DNA from: Salminus brasiliensis
Lineage: Eukaryota; Chordata; Actinopteri; Characiformes; Bryconidae
DNA length: 64,000 nucleotides
NCBI RefSeq assembly: GCF_030463535.1
Contig: NC_132896.1
Coordinates: 29,634,709-29,698,708 of the forward strand
Reading direction: 5' to 3'
Shown: piece by piece, positions 25,621 through 37,299 of the stretch
Position numbering within the stretch: position 1 is the first letter of the stretch
Layout of the letters: the number at the start of each line of letters is the position of its first letter
The notes under the pieces: model-generated
What the model was told of the DNA's origin: nothing
Databases searched by the model: none
The model's input: only the letters and a program-made list of their open reading frames with translations
Made by a program: the position numbers and the translations under genes

Positions 25621-26004
25621 CTGTTTTTGCTTCCATCTTTGCACCTCTAGATTGTATAATTTGACAATAATACACCAACCTCCTCAAGAGTGTTCTTGAC
25701 TTGACTAGCACCCTGGGAACACTACAGAGCTTATAAAGTCATAGCAGAGTCTCACACTTCCTCATTGAGTTTTGCAAAAATGTTCAGCACCCACTAAACG
25801 ACTAGGGATCATCCACTACACAACTTTAACCTACTGGACCGAATCGAACATGTCCCAAAACATACATGCCTCGTGTTAACTAGTAGACGCAGAGGTGCAG
25901 CCTAACGATGGCCTCCTTCACCTAAGGCCCTTGAGGTGCTCAATAGAGGCAAAATGATTTTTTAAAAACTGTCCATTTACTTATAAACCCATGAGCACAG
26001 CACA

Positions 26005-26225
26005 AACATTTATGGCATTTAGCTGACACTCTTATCCAGGGCAACTTACGTGGTTACTTGAATTACAAATGTGGGCCAGTGGAGTGTTAGGAGTCTTGCT
26101 CAAGGACCCTTATTGGTGTAGTGCAGTAAGACCACCCAGACTGGAAAATGAACCCCAGTCTCCAACATGGTGTGGTAGCTCAGCGGCAGGTAGCAGTGTT
26201 ACCTGTTGCGCCACACCAACCACAA
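26005..26225 (-). mobile_element. tRNA-derived SINE (reverse of the 44850 family)
   Basis: Starts with the tail 'ggcatttagctgacactctt' + 'atccagggcaacttac' and ends 'gttacctgttgcgccacac' + 'caacca', the reversed head of the family. Confidence 0.75.
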
Positions 26226-26239
26226 ACAGTTACATCCAA

Positions 26240-27015
26240 ACTGCTATGAGATCACTGTGGATGTAATAAATAGGCTAAGCCGAACAGGCAGAGTGGGAGC
26301 TTCACTGAAGCTCTCCGCTCTTGGAAAGTCATGCTGGAAGGAGCTGATAGCACACAAATGTGTTAACCGCTACTTTTTTTCCCGCTTTGGGGAAGGAGGG
26401 GAAAAAAGAAAAGAAAATCTCTGCAAATTTGATTTTAAAGATGAATTCACAAGCGACGCACCACCATGGAAGTCTCCAGCACATCATTAGTTAGGGCTGC
26501 CCATAGTCCACCGGTGGTTATGGAAATCAATGTTTATTATCCAGAGCAGTGATCCCTAACCGTGTCTGCATTGATTCCCTGTTAGGAATCACACTGAAAC
26601 TAATGTGTTTAATACATATCATTTATCATCACTAAGTCAAATTCTCTCTCCCCTTCTGAATGTTTGTCTTCTTCGGGATAATCCTATTTAACAGAACATA
26701 GCAAGCGCAGACAGTTCCAGTTTCTTAAATAAATATAAAACTATGGCTGCTTTTTATTTGGAGACCTTTAAAAGGGACCATGTGTGTATTGTCTATTTGT
26801 ATTTATAATGCATTACTGCCCCTGAGGTCCATCTGTATTGTTTGTGAGGGTCTCCAAAACGGCCATGGTTTTTCCCCATTTACCCACTTTACCCCAGAGT
26901 TCTCCACACCTCTACTGATGGAAGAGTGAAGATTCGTTTTAGGAAGATTAGTTTGCCTCACTTTCATATCTGAACAGTGAAAAGCTGTCATTACCATCAC
27001 CAGGTGTCATCACCG
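26240..27015. other. Gene-free stretch
   Basis: No gene, RNA or repeat can be supported. Confidence 0.35.
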
Positions 27016-27020
27016 TCACA

Positions 27021-27134
27021 AGCAGAGACAGTTACTCCAACAAAAGCAGGATGAACCTTTTTTTTTTTTAATATCCTTGATTTTAGAAGAAACAATAAAT
27101 AAGTAGATGTCCCAATACTTTTGTCCATATAGTG
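27021..27134 (-). mobile_element. MITE terminal fragment
   Basis: 'gacagttactccaacaaaagc' to 'caatacttttgtccatatagtg', i.e. the left end of the family in reverse. Confidence 0.8.
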
Positions 27135-27949
27135 ATTTATGACTTCGCAACAATGGACTTAAAAATACCTGTTTTTGCAGCCAGCCCATACTTTTTTTTC
27201 AACAATATTTACAAGCTCTATGAAAAAAAATGTAAAAAGTGCCCTTTAAGCCTCCAATTTTTTATTCTTATTTTTTTTACCTGTAAAGCTAAAGCAAAAC
27301 TAATTTTGTGCATGTGGTTAAAATATCAGCTTCAATCAGCACATTGGATCCATCCCCGACTGCCCTAACCTTGCTTTTAGATGACAAGAAAGGGGGAAAA
27401 AAAACGAAAGAGAGAGAGAGCCAGAGAGACAGCAGTGGAATTTTCCGGACCAGCTGGCAATGAAGCCTGTCTGCTGGAGCCGAATGCATTGGCGCTCCCT
27501 GAGGATCACCCCCAGCAGAACGCTCGTGCTGCACATTTATAAGAATATATTTGGGAGGAAAGAAGAAGGGGGTGGGGAGGGGCAGACACATGCAGACAGC
27601 CTCTGTGCTTCAGATGGGAGGGGGAAAAAAAATATATAGATAGATAGATATATAAATATATATCTAAATTTATTTGCTTCCACATTAATATTGAACAGGC
27701 TGCCTCAAAAATAATTTATACTTTGTGGGAGTAAACAGTGTGGCATCCAGAGCGAGAGTGACGAGAAGGAGGGGGAAAAAACAAAGCCTGAAAAGAGGAT
27801 GGAAGGAGGATGGAAGGCAGGGGAGGTCTTTAAAGACCCAGCAAAAAGCCCAGGGAGTGAGGGCCCGGGGTGAGAGAGTGTGAAGAGGCGAGCAGGGCTA
27901 ATTTAACAGTAGGATGCTACAGTCACACCTGAATAATCACTCCCTTTCT

Positions 27950-28255
27950 ATTCCAGATATTGGCCAAAACATTCATCATTGTTAAACTATTCTCCGAGGT
28001 GTATCCGAGCAACGTAATTTGCAAGTTTTCACTTTTAAACATCTAATTGCCTTGGCAAGTCTGCCGCGGGAGAGCGGCGCTCGGAATTCTATATTTAAGT
28101 TGATTTTCATCACAGCGCCTCGGAAAACAAGAGTTTAGCACCGGGAAAATCTCCACTGGCTTCCGAGAGAAAATACAATTACGACTTAGTGACCTGATAA
28201 ATTGCCAAATCACAGCGTTGTCTGAGCACGGCTTTCCATCCCTAAACGAAACTTA
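27950..28255. other. Candidate conserved non-coding element
   Basis: Unique, balanced block ('ctgccgcgggagagcggcg', 'gataaattgccaaatcacagc') between a G/A-rich stretch and repeats; no coding frame. One of the best conserved-element candidates in the left half. Confidence 0.35.
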
Positions 28256-28475
28256 TTTCTCCTCTTCTGCTTGACATTATTCCACTCCGTGTTCAACAAC
28301 ACATACAGAAACAGACAGGGAAGCTAGCTAAACGGATGTCCCGTTCTCATTACTTCCTCTATTACAGTTCTCAACCATCTGAGGTGCCACTTCCATAGAC
28401 CACTGCAGTATCCACCGTATCCTTGGAATTCTGAGGTCAAAATAGGGCAAACTCATCTAACTTTTAACTCCTAAA

Positions 28476-29010
28476 TTAAGGTGCTACCAACGGTTCTTTG
28501 AGCAATGCCAGAGAAGGACCACTTTTGGCTCTATGAGGAACCATGTTAATAAAAGAAGTGCGAGTGTGAAGAACCTTTTAAAGTGTTAAAGAAGATTTAA
28601 CAGAACATAGTTTGAGGTTGCCAGTCTTAGGACGTCAGTTTAGCGCTACGTCAGAGGTGCTACACAAAGGTGCTCCTAATGGTTCTTTGAGTGAAACCAT
28701 AGAAGAACCACTTTTGGTTCCATTAAGAACCATTTCAGTAAGAGATGTGAAAATGTGTGAGTGAAGGTTCTATGATTGTTGCCTTAGAAGAACCACTTTT
28801 GGTTCTACGAGGAACCATTTATTGGCATCGGAGATGTGCAGACGTCTGTGTGTGTGTGTAAAGATCCCTTGATGATCTACTTGATGAAAAGGTTCTTTAC
28901 CAATATAAAAGGTTCTTCGCACTCTCACATTTTCACATATCTATCACAAAGCTGATTCACTCATGGAACCAAAAGTGGTTCTTCTATGGTTTTGTTCAAA
29001 GAACCCTTTA
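28476..29010. repeat. Cluster of palindromic 'GGTTCTTTGA / AGAACCACTTTTGG' elements
   Basis: Three to four copies: 'aacggttctttgagcaatgcc' (28490), 'aatggttctttgagtgaaacc' (28679), 'gaagaaccacttttggttc' twice, and reversed 'ccaaaagtggttcttctatgg' (28970). It can fold into long imperfect hairpins. Located about 1 kb past the ids stop codon. Confidence 0.65.
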
Positions 29011-30021
29011 AGTGTCTGCAACATCACAAGACGCGAGGAAGCCTGACCGAACGAGGTTAGTGGAGCTTCTCTGGCAGCAATAGAGTACAATCAGACTAGG
29101 TAGTAAGGGTGTAACGGTACTACGTTCGTACTGATAGTCACAGTTTGGGGCTCGCAGTTGGACAGGGAATACATGTGAGTTTGAGGTTCCACCAGAAAAC
29201 CTTAAGTTGTAAGCTGGGAAGTTGGGATTTGCATGGTATTGTGGGAATTGTAGTGGATTTAGGTGGAGTGCAATGGCAACAGTGGTTTTGTTCTATCTCT
29301 CGTTGGACGAGTAGGATATGTCGGTGTTGTTGGAGAGTTGTAGGCTATGGGCATGCTAGTGTTTCCACACTACGGGCTGCACCAGCTACCTTGGTGAGGT
29401 GTCCCGAACTTTATACAAAACTTGTACCGAAACGTGAGGCCAAAACCACAGTGTTAATAGAATTGTGACTTTTCGAGTACCATTACACCCAAACTAGCTG
29501 GCCGATTTACTTTCGCCAACATAATTTCACTGTGAAGTGAGTGTTGCCTTGCTTATAGCATGGGTGTATCATCATTATTTGGACTTCCACTCATTAACAA
29601 TTTCGCTATTCCAGGGACCGAGTGACATTCCGAGAAAACAGTACACAGAAAAGCTTAGCTTAGAATGAAGCGTGCCTTCAGAGGTCTACACAGTAACTTT
29701 ATGAGGTATTTCTTAAGGCATCTTTCCCTGCAAGTTCCAAAATCCCTTTCTCTAAGCAGTAACAATCCAGGTTCTCATTGTAACAAGTATTAAAAAAGTG
29801 CTGTGGGTCATTTTCAAAAAGAAGCTGAAGGAAAATCTACTGAGGCATAATGCAGAAGGTAATTGCAAAGGTGGTACAAAATGTGTCACTGGAGCGGCTG
29901 CTTCAGATCACTGCAACAAAGGCGGAATAAAAGTCACATACTTGAATTTTCCCTTTTTCGCTGCACTACAATGAAGACATTTCTTTTGCTATAATTCAAT
30001 GAAGGAGAAAAAAAAAGAGGA
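29011..30021. other. ids 3' flank
   Basis: May contain the ids 3' UTR. No AATAAA on the minus strand within 1 kb of the stop codon; the first candidate is about 28818-28823, inside the repeat cluster. A plus-strand frame at 29145-29468 has no motif. Confidence 0.35.
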
Positions 30022-33000
30022 TCACAGAGTCCATTTTGTTTTTGAGGCTGCTCTGAAATACATCAAGTGCTGCTTCAGGCTCTCGGTCCATTGGGGCTGA
30101 ATGCCCAGCTTTCGCAGCACGGGGCCGTGAGTGAACTCGTCAAAGATGTTGTTGTCTTGGCCTGGATCATCGGTAAGGACGTAGAGCTCGCCCGCGTGAA
30201 CGTCCGTCAGGTTGGCCTGAAAGTGGACGGGGTCGAAGCCCACCCACACGGTGTAGCGGTAGATGTCAGAGCGCACAGAGTAGCCCATGACCCGGATGTC
30301 TGCCAGGTTGGGCAGGTCAGAGTTCTCCTGGATGGCGTCAGAGGGCCTTGGATACTGGCTAAAGGCATAGGCTTGGTGGTTGGTGATCCACTCATGGCGG
30401 CCGAGTATTCGGGCCCGGCTGAAGCCTTCTGTGCACAGCTGGACCTTGAAGGAGGGAGATGGGCAGTGGTGAGGCAGAGGCAGTCCAGTTAGGGTGACCA
30501 GAGTAGGGAAGACGTCTACCAGTTCCACCATGCTGTGCACCGCGAAACCTGGGGGAAAGTAAATGGTGAAATGGTACAAAGCTGAACATCTTAAAGAGAT
30601 GGTTGTAGCAAATGAAAAGGTACTGGTTTAGAACCAAAGAAAGGAGTGTGGTTCTCTCGCTGGTAGAACAGAGCATTTTCACCATAGTTTGGTTTCTAAC
30701 CAGGCGGAATTCGAGAGTAAAGACAGGATGGGAGGAACATTAGATCTTTCCAAATGGAGAGATCTAAATGGAATATTATATCTTTATCGTTGCAGAACTA
30801 TAACCAAACTGGGTTGTTTTTTGCCAGCGCGGACCAAAACGGCAGAAAACAGACCAACATTGTCTGGAAGAGCAAAGAGTTCAGAGCCTCCTCTTCTGAC
30901 AGATTAACTAACACAACCTTTACCTGCTGCTCTGTGAGATGCTGCTGAGTCACGTTTACAATTAGCCTCTAAGCTAAAGTTTCCCTCTTCCCCAAACTTT
31001 CCATTCCACCTTAAATCATCAGTGAAGCTCTGGTGCTGAAATTCACTGTAACTGCACTGTTACAACAGCACTATTTAAGGTGGAATGGAGAGTTCTCTTA
31101 TTGGTTCAAATAAAGCTCTGTTTTGTTTTACTCACTGAAATAATGTCACAGATGAACTCTGTGTAGGGTATCTTTGGAAAAAATAAGCAGCTTGTCTGTA
31201 GCAGCTGAGTATCAGATGTATTCATGGTGCCTAGAGGATGGCAGATGACACTCTGCTACAGGAAAACTAAGGATCAGAAGTGGATTGGAACCTTAAAAGC
31301 AGATTACGGATTAAAAATGTATGAATTGGCCCTGGATCGGATTGGGAAAATGCAAGTTAAGGACCAAAGAAAAATGCATATATGAGGTCCTACACTTTAT
31401 GACTTTTACTATATCCTATACTTTGCCCTAAAAAACAGTAAGATATAAACATCAAGTGAAGGTCAAGAATTTAAACCTAGCTATGCTGTACATACATTTC
31501 ATACACATTATGTACCAAGAGAGAGAGATAAGCTTATTTTCTTAGGAGCAACATGCAAACCTTAGGAGGAAAATGGTGTTACAAAGACCGCATAGCACTG
31601 CAGGCACTGGGGATCTATATGTATGTTCTTTGCTTTAGGCCAATTGTTCTGAGTAGAGTTAAACAAATCCTTACAATGAATTTAGGCAGAGATCCCTGAG
31701 GGCAACAGTCTAGACCCATGTAAGAAATCTGTAAGCCTTGTTGCAGAATGTAGATCATTCCTACACGCTCTCAACCACATAATACAGTAATGAGAGCAAG
31801 AAAGCTAAATGGGGCTCCTGTATGCTATGCCACAGGTATTAACAAGCATTATGCATTTAGACACGCAACCTTAAAGGAGGAGTTTATTGAAAAATCATTT
31901 TAACATGATTTATAACTTACCATGAATGCAGTAGATCAGCCAGGAAATATTTAGTATCTGAACTTTGCTTCTTTAGTTTACAATGGAATTTGGCTAGGCT
32001 AATGTTGCTGATAAACAATGGGCTTGGGCTGTCACCAATTTCATTTCTGTGAATACATGCCAGACTATTATTTTTTTTGTTTCAAAAGTGTGTAGTGGTC
32101 CAGCAGACTAAGGCGATGTTAGTGTGATCAGAGGATCGCTGGTTCGAATCATCGATCATGCTGCTAGCCATCGGCAGCCGAGGCCCAGAGAGAGCACAAT
32201 TAGCGTTGCTCTGTGGGTGGACAGATGGCGCTCTCTCCCCACATCGCTTCACTGCGATTTACGTTCATGAAAAAAAGAAATAATTGAGCAAAAAATACAT
32301 AAATAAGTTTCGAAAAAATATCTAGTACAATGTCATTAGATGGACCATTCTTAAGTGTTATTTAAAATGATGGGTAAAACAGTTCCTCACCATTCAGCTT
32401 TGTGGAGAAGTACATTTTTTGTTTTTATAGAATAAAAATGTCATACCATGATCTTCAAAACCCATGGTACCCAACCTGGGTCCTGGCTGTCCTTCTGTAC
32501 TGCATATTTTAGTGTTTACCCAGCTCCTAACACACCTGATCCAGCCAATCGGCTATTTAACAAGCCCATGTTTGCAGGTGTGCAACTGTGTGAGAGATCG
32601 GGGTGTGTATTTTTGGGAGAATGTTTACAGAGATGAGATTGGTGACAGTCTAACTGCAGTGTTTGTTAGCCTTGCATCTCCCATTCTAAACCAAACATGC
32701 AACCTACAGATAGCAGGCGCGTCTTGGCTGACGAACAGCATCTAGGATAAGTGATAAATGACTTGATTTTATGCCAAAATATTCCTTTAATAAATCTCAG
32801 CTCAGAATCCAAAGGCAAATTCAGATGATGTTAAAACGGGAAGGTTAAATTATTGCATGCTGGCACGGCACCAAAGCACTAAAGCCTCAGCGTCACATCT
32901 CCAAAACATTTTCGCCCAATTAAAACGCAAAAGCAGCAAATGTTCCCTGCAAATTGAAATAAGATACGGAAGGATTGACTTCAACCAACTGCGAGGGGGC

Positions 33001-36000
33001 GTCCTCGGAGGAGGCCAGCGCAGCCAGCGAGCATGACGGATGGTCCGAGAACGCTTACCTTCGCCAAACTGCTCCTGTGTGCTTTCAAACACGTCCACGT
33101 AGGAGAAAGTCTTCTCCCCGGGCAGAGGTAGAGGCGAGGTCACACCTGGCCCGTACACTATTAATGGCACACGGGTGGCCACATCAAAGTTGCTGTACTT
33201 GGCCCATTCCCCGTGCTCGCCGAGGGACCATCCTGGAAAACAGGGCGGAATGAGCATCTCTTCGTTTGGGTCCGACACAGAGAAAAAGAGCTCGTCTCAT
33301 ATTATTCTCAGCGGTCTGGTTTGTTAGAGCTCAGCGTCTACGATTAAGAATGTGTTGTGCTTTTCTAATGAAAGGAAACGGCAAGCTCTTCTCTCAGGCT
33401 ATGACTCAACATGATCCTGGCGGAGCTTCGACATCTGTAAGCTATCTCAGCTGAACTACAAAATCTAAGGCAACAGTGTGGCAATTATTCAGAGGGAGAG
33501 GGTCTTGCATTGGCCATTTTCCACATCATCAAAGGTGCTCATGAGACTGAGTAAAGTCACTGAGTAAAGAGTGAAGGTGTTGTTTTGTTTTGTTTTTTTA
33601 ACTAGGTGACAGCAGAGGATCATCTGACAGGGTTCTGTAAACAATATGCAGACCATGTATGCTTATGGCTGAACAAGAGAAGTCTAGTGTTTCAATACTG
33701 CCATCTAGTGGAGCCAGCAGAAACAACAAAAATGAGGGAGGGCTACACACAGTAGTTTTCAGATCCTTAACATCTAGAGAGACCTTGAATCTGCAGAAAG
33801 GCAACTCTACAGGACTTTCAATGGACATATATGTAATAGAAATTGTATTCTACATCATTCTGGAGTTGATCCTGCTTTTCTTGGAGTAACTTTCTTTAAT
33901 GTCCAGGGAAGAAGGCTTTCTGCACGATTTTGCAGCGTTGCTGACGATTTGATTGCATTCACCGACAAGAGCATTAGTGAGGTCAAGATGTTGAATGGTC
34001 ACCACCCCACCTCATCCCTCCACAGCTCAATGAGGCCTTTAGGTTAATGTTTCTCAGCTTCTGCGGTCCTGCGGTTGTATTGGCTGTACTTCTCCAGTCT
34101 ATAGGGACTAGACAAGCTGTGTGTGTGCACGTGCACATCTGTGTCAGCAATGGGTGCAACTTAAAGTACCTGAATGCAGTCATTAGAAAGGGTGTCCACA
34201 AACATTTGGACATATAGTGTAATATGCGCAGTTGCAGGTTTGTGCTGGTAAATCACTGTGTGGAGCGGTTTTAAGAAACGCACTCACTGCTGTGCAGATT
34301 TTCATGATGATTCAGGAAATGCACCAAAGAGAAAAACTGTAAAGACCGATGTAGGGGCTTGTGTGCATTTGGGTTGGTTGGGGAGATAAAGTCGAGGGTG
34401 TGAGTGGGTCATACATTGAAATTGTGGGTTTTATTGTACTTTGTGTTTTAATTTTTGGTCTAGGTCTACTTGCCCAGGGACTTGGAGATGGAAATGGGCT
34501 TAGTGGCTAACTCTGAAGGAAAGAATCTTCTCTTTGGCGGTTAATGTGTTTTGTGAACAGCCCTTGGCTAAATACCTATAATAAACTCAACACACTGCGC
34601 AACACTAATGTACAGCCTAAATGTAAACAGAGCAGAGATTTACAAACCGTGATCAGACATGAACACCACAATGGTCTCATTGGACAAGCCTAGATCATCA
34701 AGAGCCTGCAGGATCTTTCCAACCTGTGCATCCACATACGACACGGACGCAAAATAGTGCTGGCGAATGCGCAGCTGCAAAAAAAAATACAACATAATAA
34801 ACTATAAGGCCTATATTTTATATTTATTATAAATTATATAATTATATATGATATACTTATTTTCTATTGACTGAAACACTGCCAAGAAATCAATGACTGA
34901 GGCAAGATATTAACCATCCAGAACACCTAAGGGTGGGCAATATGGCAAAAATATAATATGATATTACATTAAGACTTTTCCACATACATGATACACATGG
35001 CAATATCTTATTTTTCCTGGTGTTTGACAATTTGGAACAGACTCAGTGCACCAACAATACAGTAGTTTATTGCTGCATTCACATTTAAGCTACCAGTGTT
35101 TGTTCTCATATACTGTTTGCAGTATACATGCAATAACATGCAAAAAATTGGGCACCCCGGTCTAAAAGTCTGTTACAATAAAGAGAAGAAATGCATAGAA
35201 GATGCACTTCGGATTAAAGTTAAATATGAAACTTTTTTTTTATTATTTTTGTTTTGTAGAGTGAAAAAAGGAGTTTGTTCATTGTAAAAAATATTACCTT
35301 AATGACCTCTAACGATATCCAATCCAATATTTTCTGCTGATAAAGCCCGTTACTGATTCACAGTATTGAATCAGCGCTGTCTCTAGTGCTCCATAATACA
35401 TATTGAGTGATATAACATGCACTAATGCCATATAATGCTATATATAAAAATAAGCAGGTCATATTGCCCACCGCCAATAACTGTCCAGTACAAACTCAGC
35501 AACTTCTCAATTTGTACTGTGATCAGCACAAGCACGTTTTGCTACGCTGTACCTGAAAGTCCTTAGGGATCGGTCCATATGGAAAGCTTAGATTCAGAGC
35601 CCGGACGTCCTCTCTCTTCCGAATGTCTGTCCACGGGTTGTAGGCCACGTTCGGGAGCTTCTTAGGAACAGCTGGGTCTGGAACCAACGTCATGTTCTCA
35701 ATAGGATAGAGCTTGAGGTACTCCTACAATACAGTAACACACCTCCTTAAACATGCGCTTGAGCAGGCTGAGCTGAAACTAACATCATTAGTAGTGTTTA
35801 GATACCTGTGGGATTCTGAAGGGAATGTGAGGTTTGTAGAAGCCCACTGCCAGAAAGAAGGGACTTTCAGCATCTTTCACAGACTTGAGCAGCTTTATGG
35901 CCTCTGCAGTGTTCTCCAGGTCAGGCAGCGTTCCCAAAGGCATCTCGGACACATTCACTGGGCAGAGCAGGTTACTGTGGAGTGTGCCGTCTTTATCTTT

Positions 36001-37249
36001 ACAGACCTGATTCGAAGTCATGAGAGGTTGTGAGGAGTTGTGGAATAAAATTGACTCTAAAAGTCTATTTTCAAATATCCTGGAGGTCCCATGTCTACTG
36101 TCTGAACACTTTCTGAACATCATCTACTAGAAGCAAACAGTTGAACATGAGAGGAAGCAGAACTGTATGCTTTAAAACAGCGCAAGTGAAATTTCACAAT
36201 TCTTTCTATATACATCTTTACAGCAGAAGTAACTGGAACCAGGGGTCATGATGTCTACAATGTGAATCCATTTACTTACTATTCAAAATGACCAGTGAAT
36301 CTACATGTAATGTTTAGAATGGGGAAACAGTGGTACATCTGAAAAAATGAGCTTTTCTTTGGGTACTATTTTTTTGCCTTACAATACCCTGCATGTGCCT
36401 CTCTGGCAGAAACCATTCTAAAAGGATGTGTGGGGCATCAGACAGCGTATTCAGCATATATTTATTTTAATTAGTAACCTTCTGTAGCTTTTAGATGCAT
36501 TTAACTTCTCAGACACCTGCCTCCATTCACCACCACTGCGAACAAGTCAGTACTCTTCTCTAGCTTTGATGCATTTCACATCAAACCAGTTTGAATGACT
36601 TCGTTTAAATCTTAATTATTTAAAGCAACAGTCTGTACGTTTTTGGGGATTTGGGGTGTGTTTATGCTTGACAGCTTTTGTTCAATTTGTGCGATTGCTC
36701 TTTAACTGCAATTCGACCACCAAACAAGTTTGCAGTAACGGTTGCAGAAGCACATTGATACCATTTCTTTAGAACATCTCCTCCATACTCCACTCAGAAA
36801 TACTATTGCTTTCAGTTAAACAAAAACATCTTGAGGACTGATGCTTTAATTAAGTAGAAATTTCAAAAATCTGTGTAATTGCCCTTAAAAAGAATGTGCT
36901 CTCCATTTACTTCCCTACATAAGTGTAGAAAATTTGTCCACAACAGTCAACACACACACTGTCTGTCCACTGTAGAAGTGGGCTATTATAAGCAGTGACT
37001 TTTCACAGCTTTTCAAAGCTCTCTACTATAGTTTTGGAAAAAGAAAGGTCCAAGCTACCGTACATCCATCATAATAGACCACAGAATCATACCACAAACA
37101 CTCAATCTCTGTCTGATTCACAGTGATAAACTCTCTCATAGTGGGACAGCAGTGTGTACGTCTGGACTCCTAGATCTGTATTAGGTGGTAATCTCCTGTT
37201 TAAATTGGGCCAGGGGAGCAAGCATGCCCACACACGTTCTCCACACTCA

Positions 37250-37299
<50 letters not shown>

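Noticed and set aside
30067-30492. 141-codon open frame on the plus strand
   Set aside because: It is the exact antisense of ids exon 9, whose minus-strand reading is fully homologous to the sulfatase C-terminus.
32850-33278. 142-codon continuous minus-strand frame
   Set aside because: Only 33059-33232 is exon (ids exon 8); the rest is intron read-through past a clear GTAAG donor.
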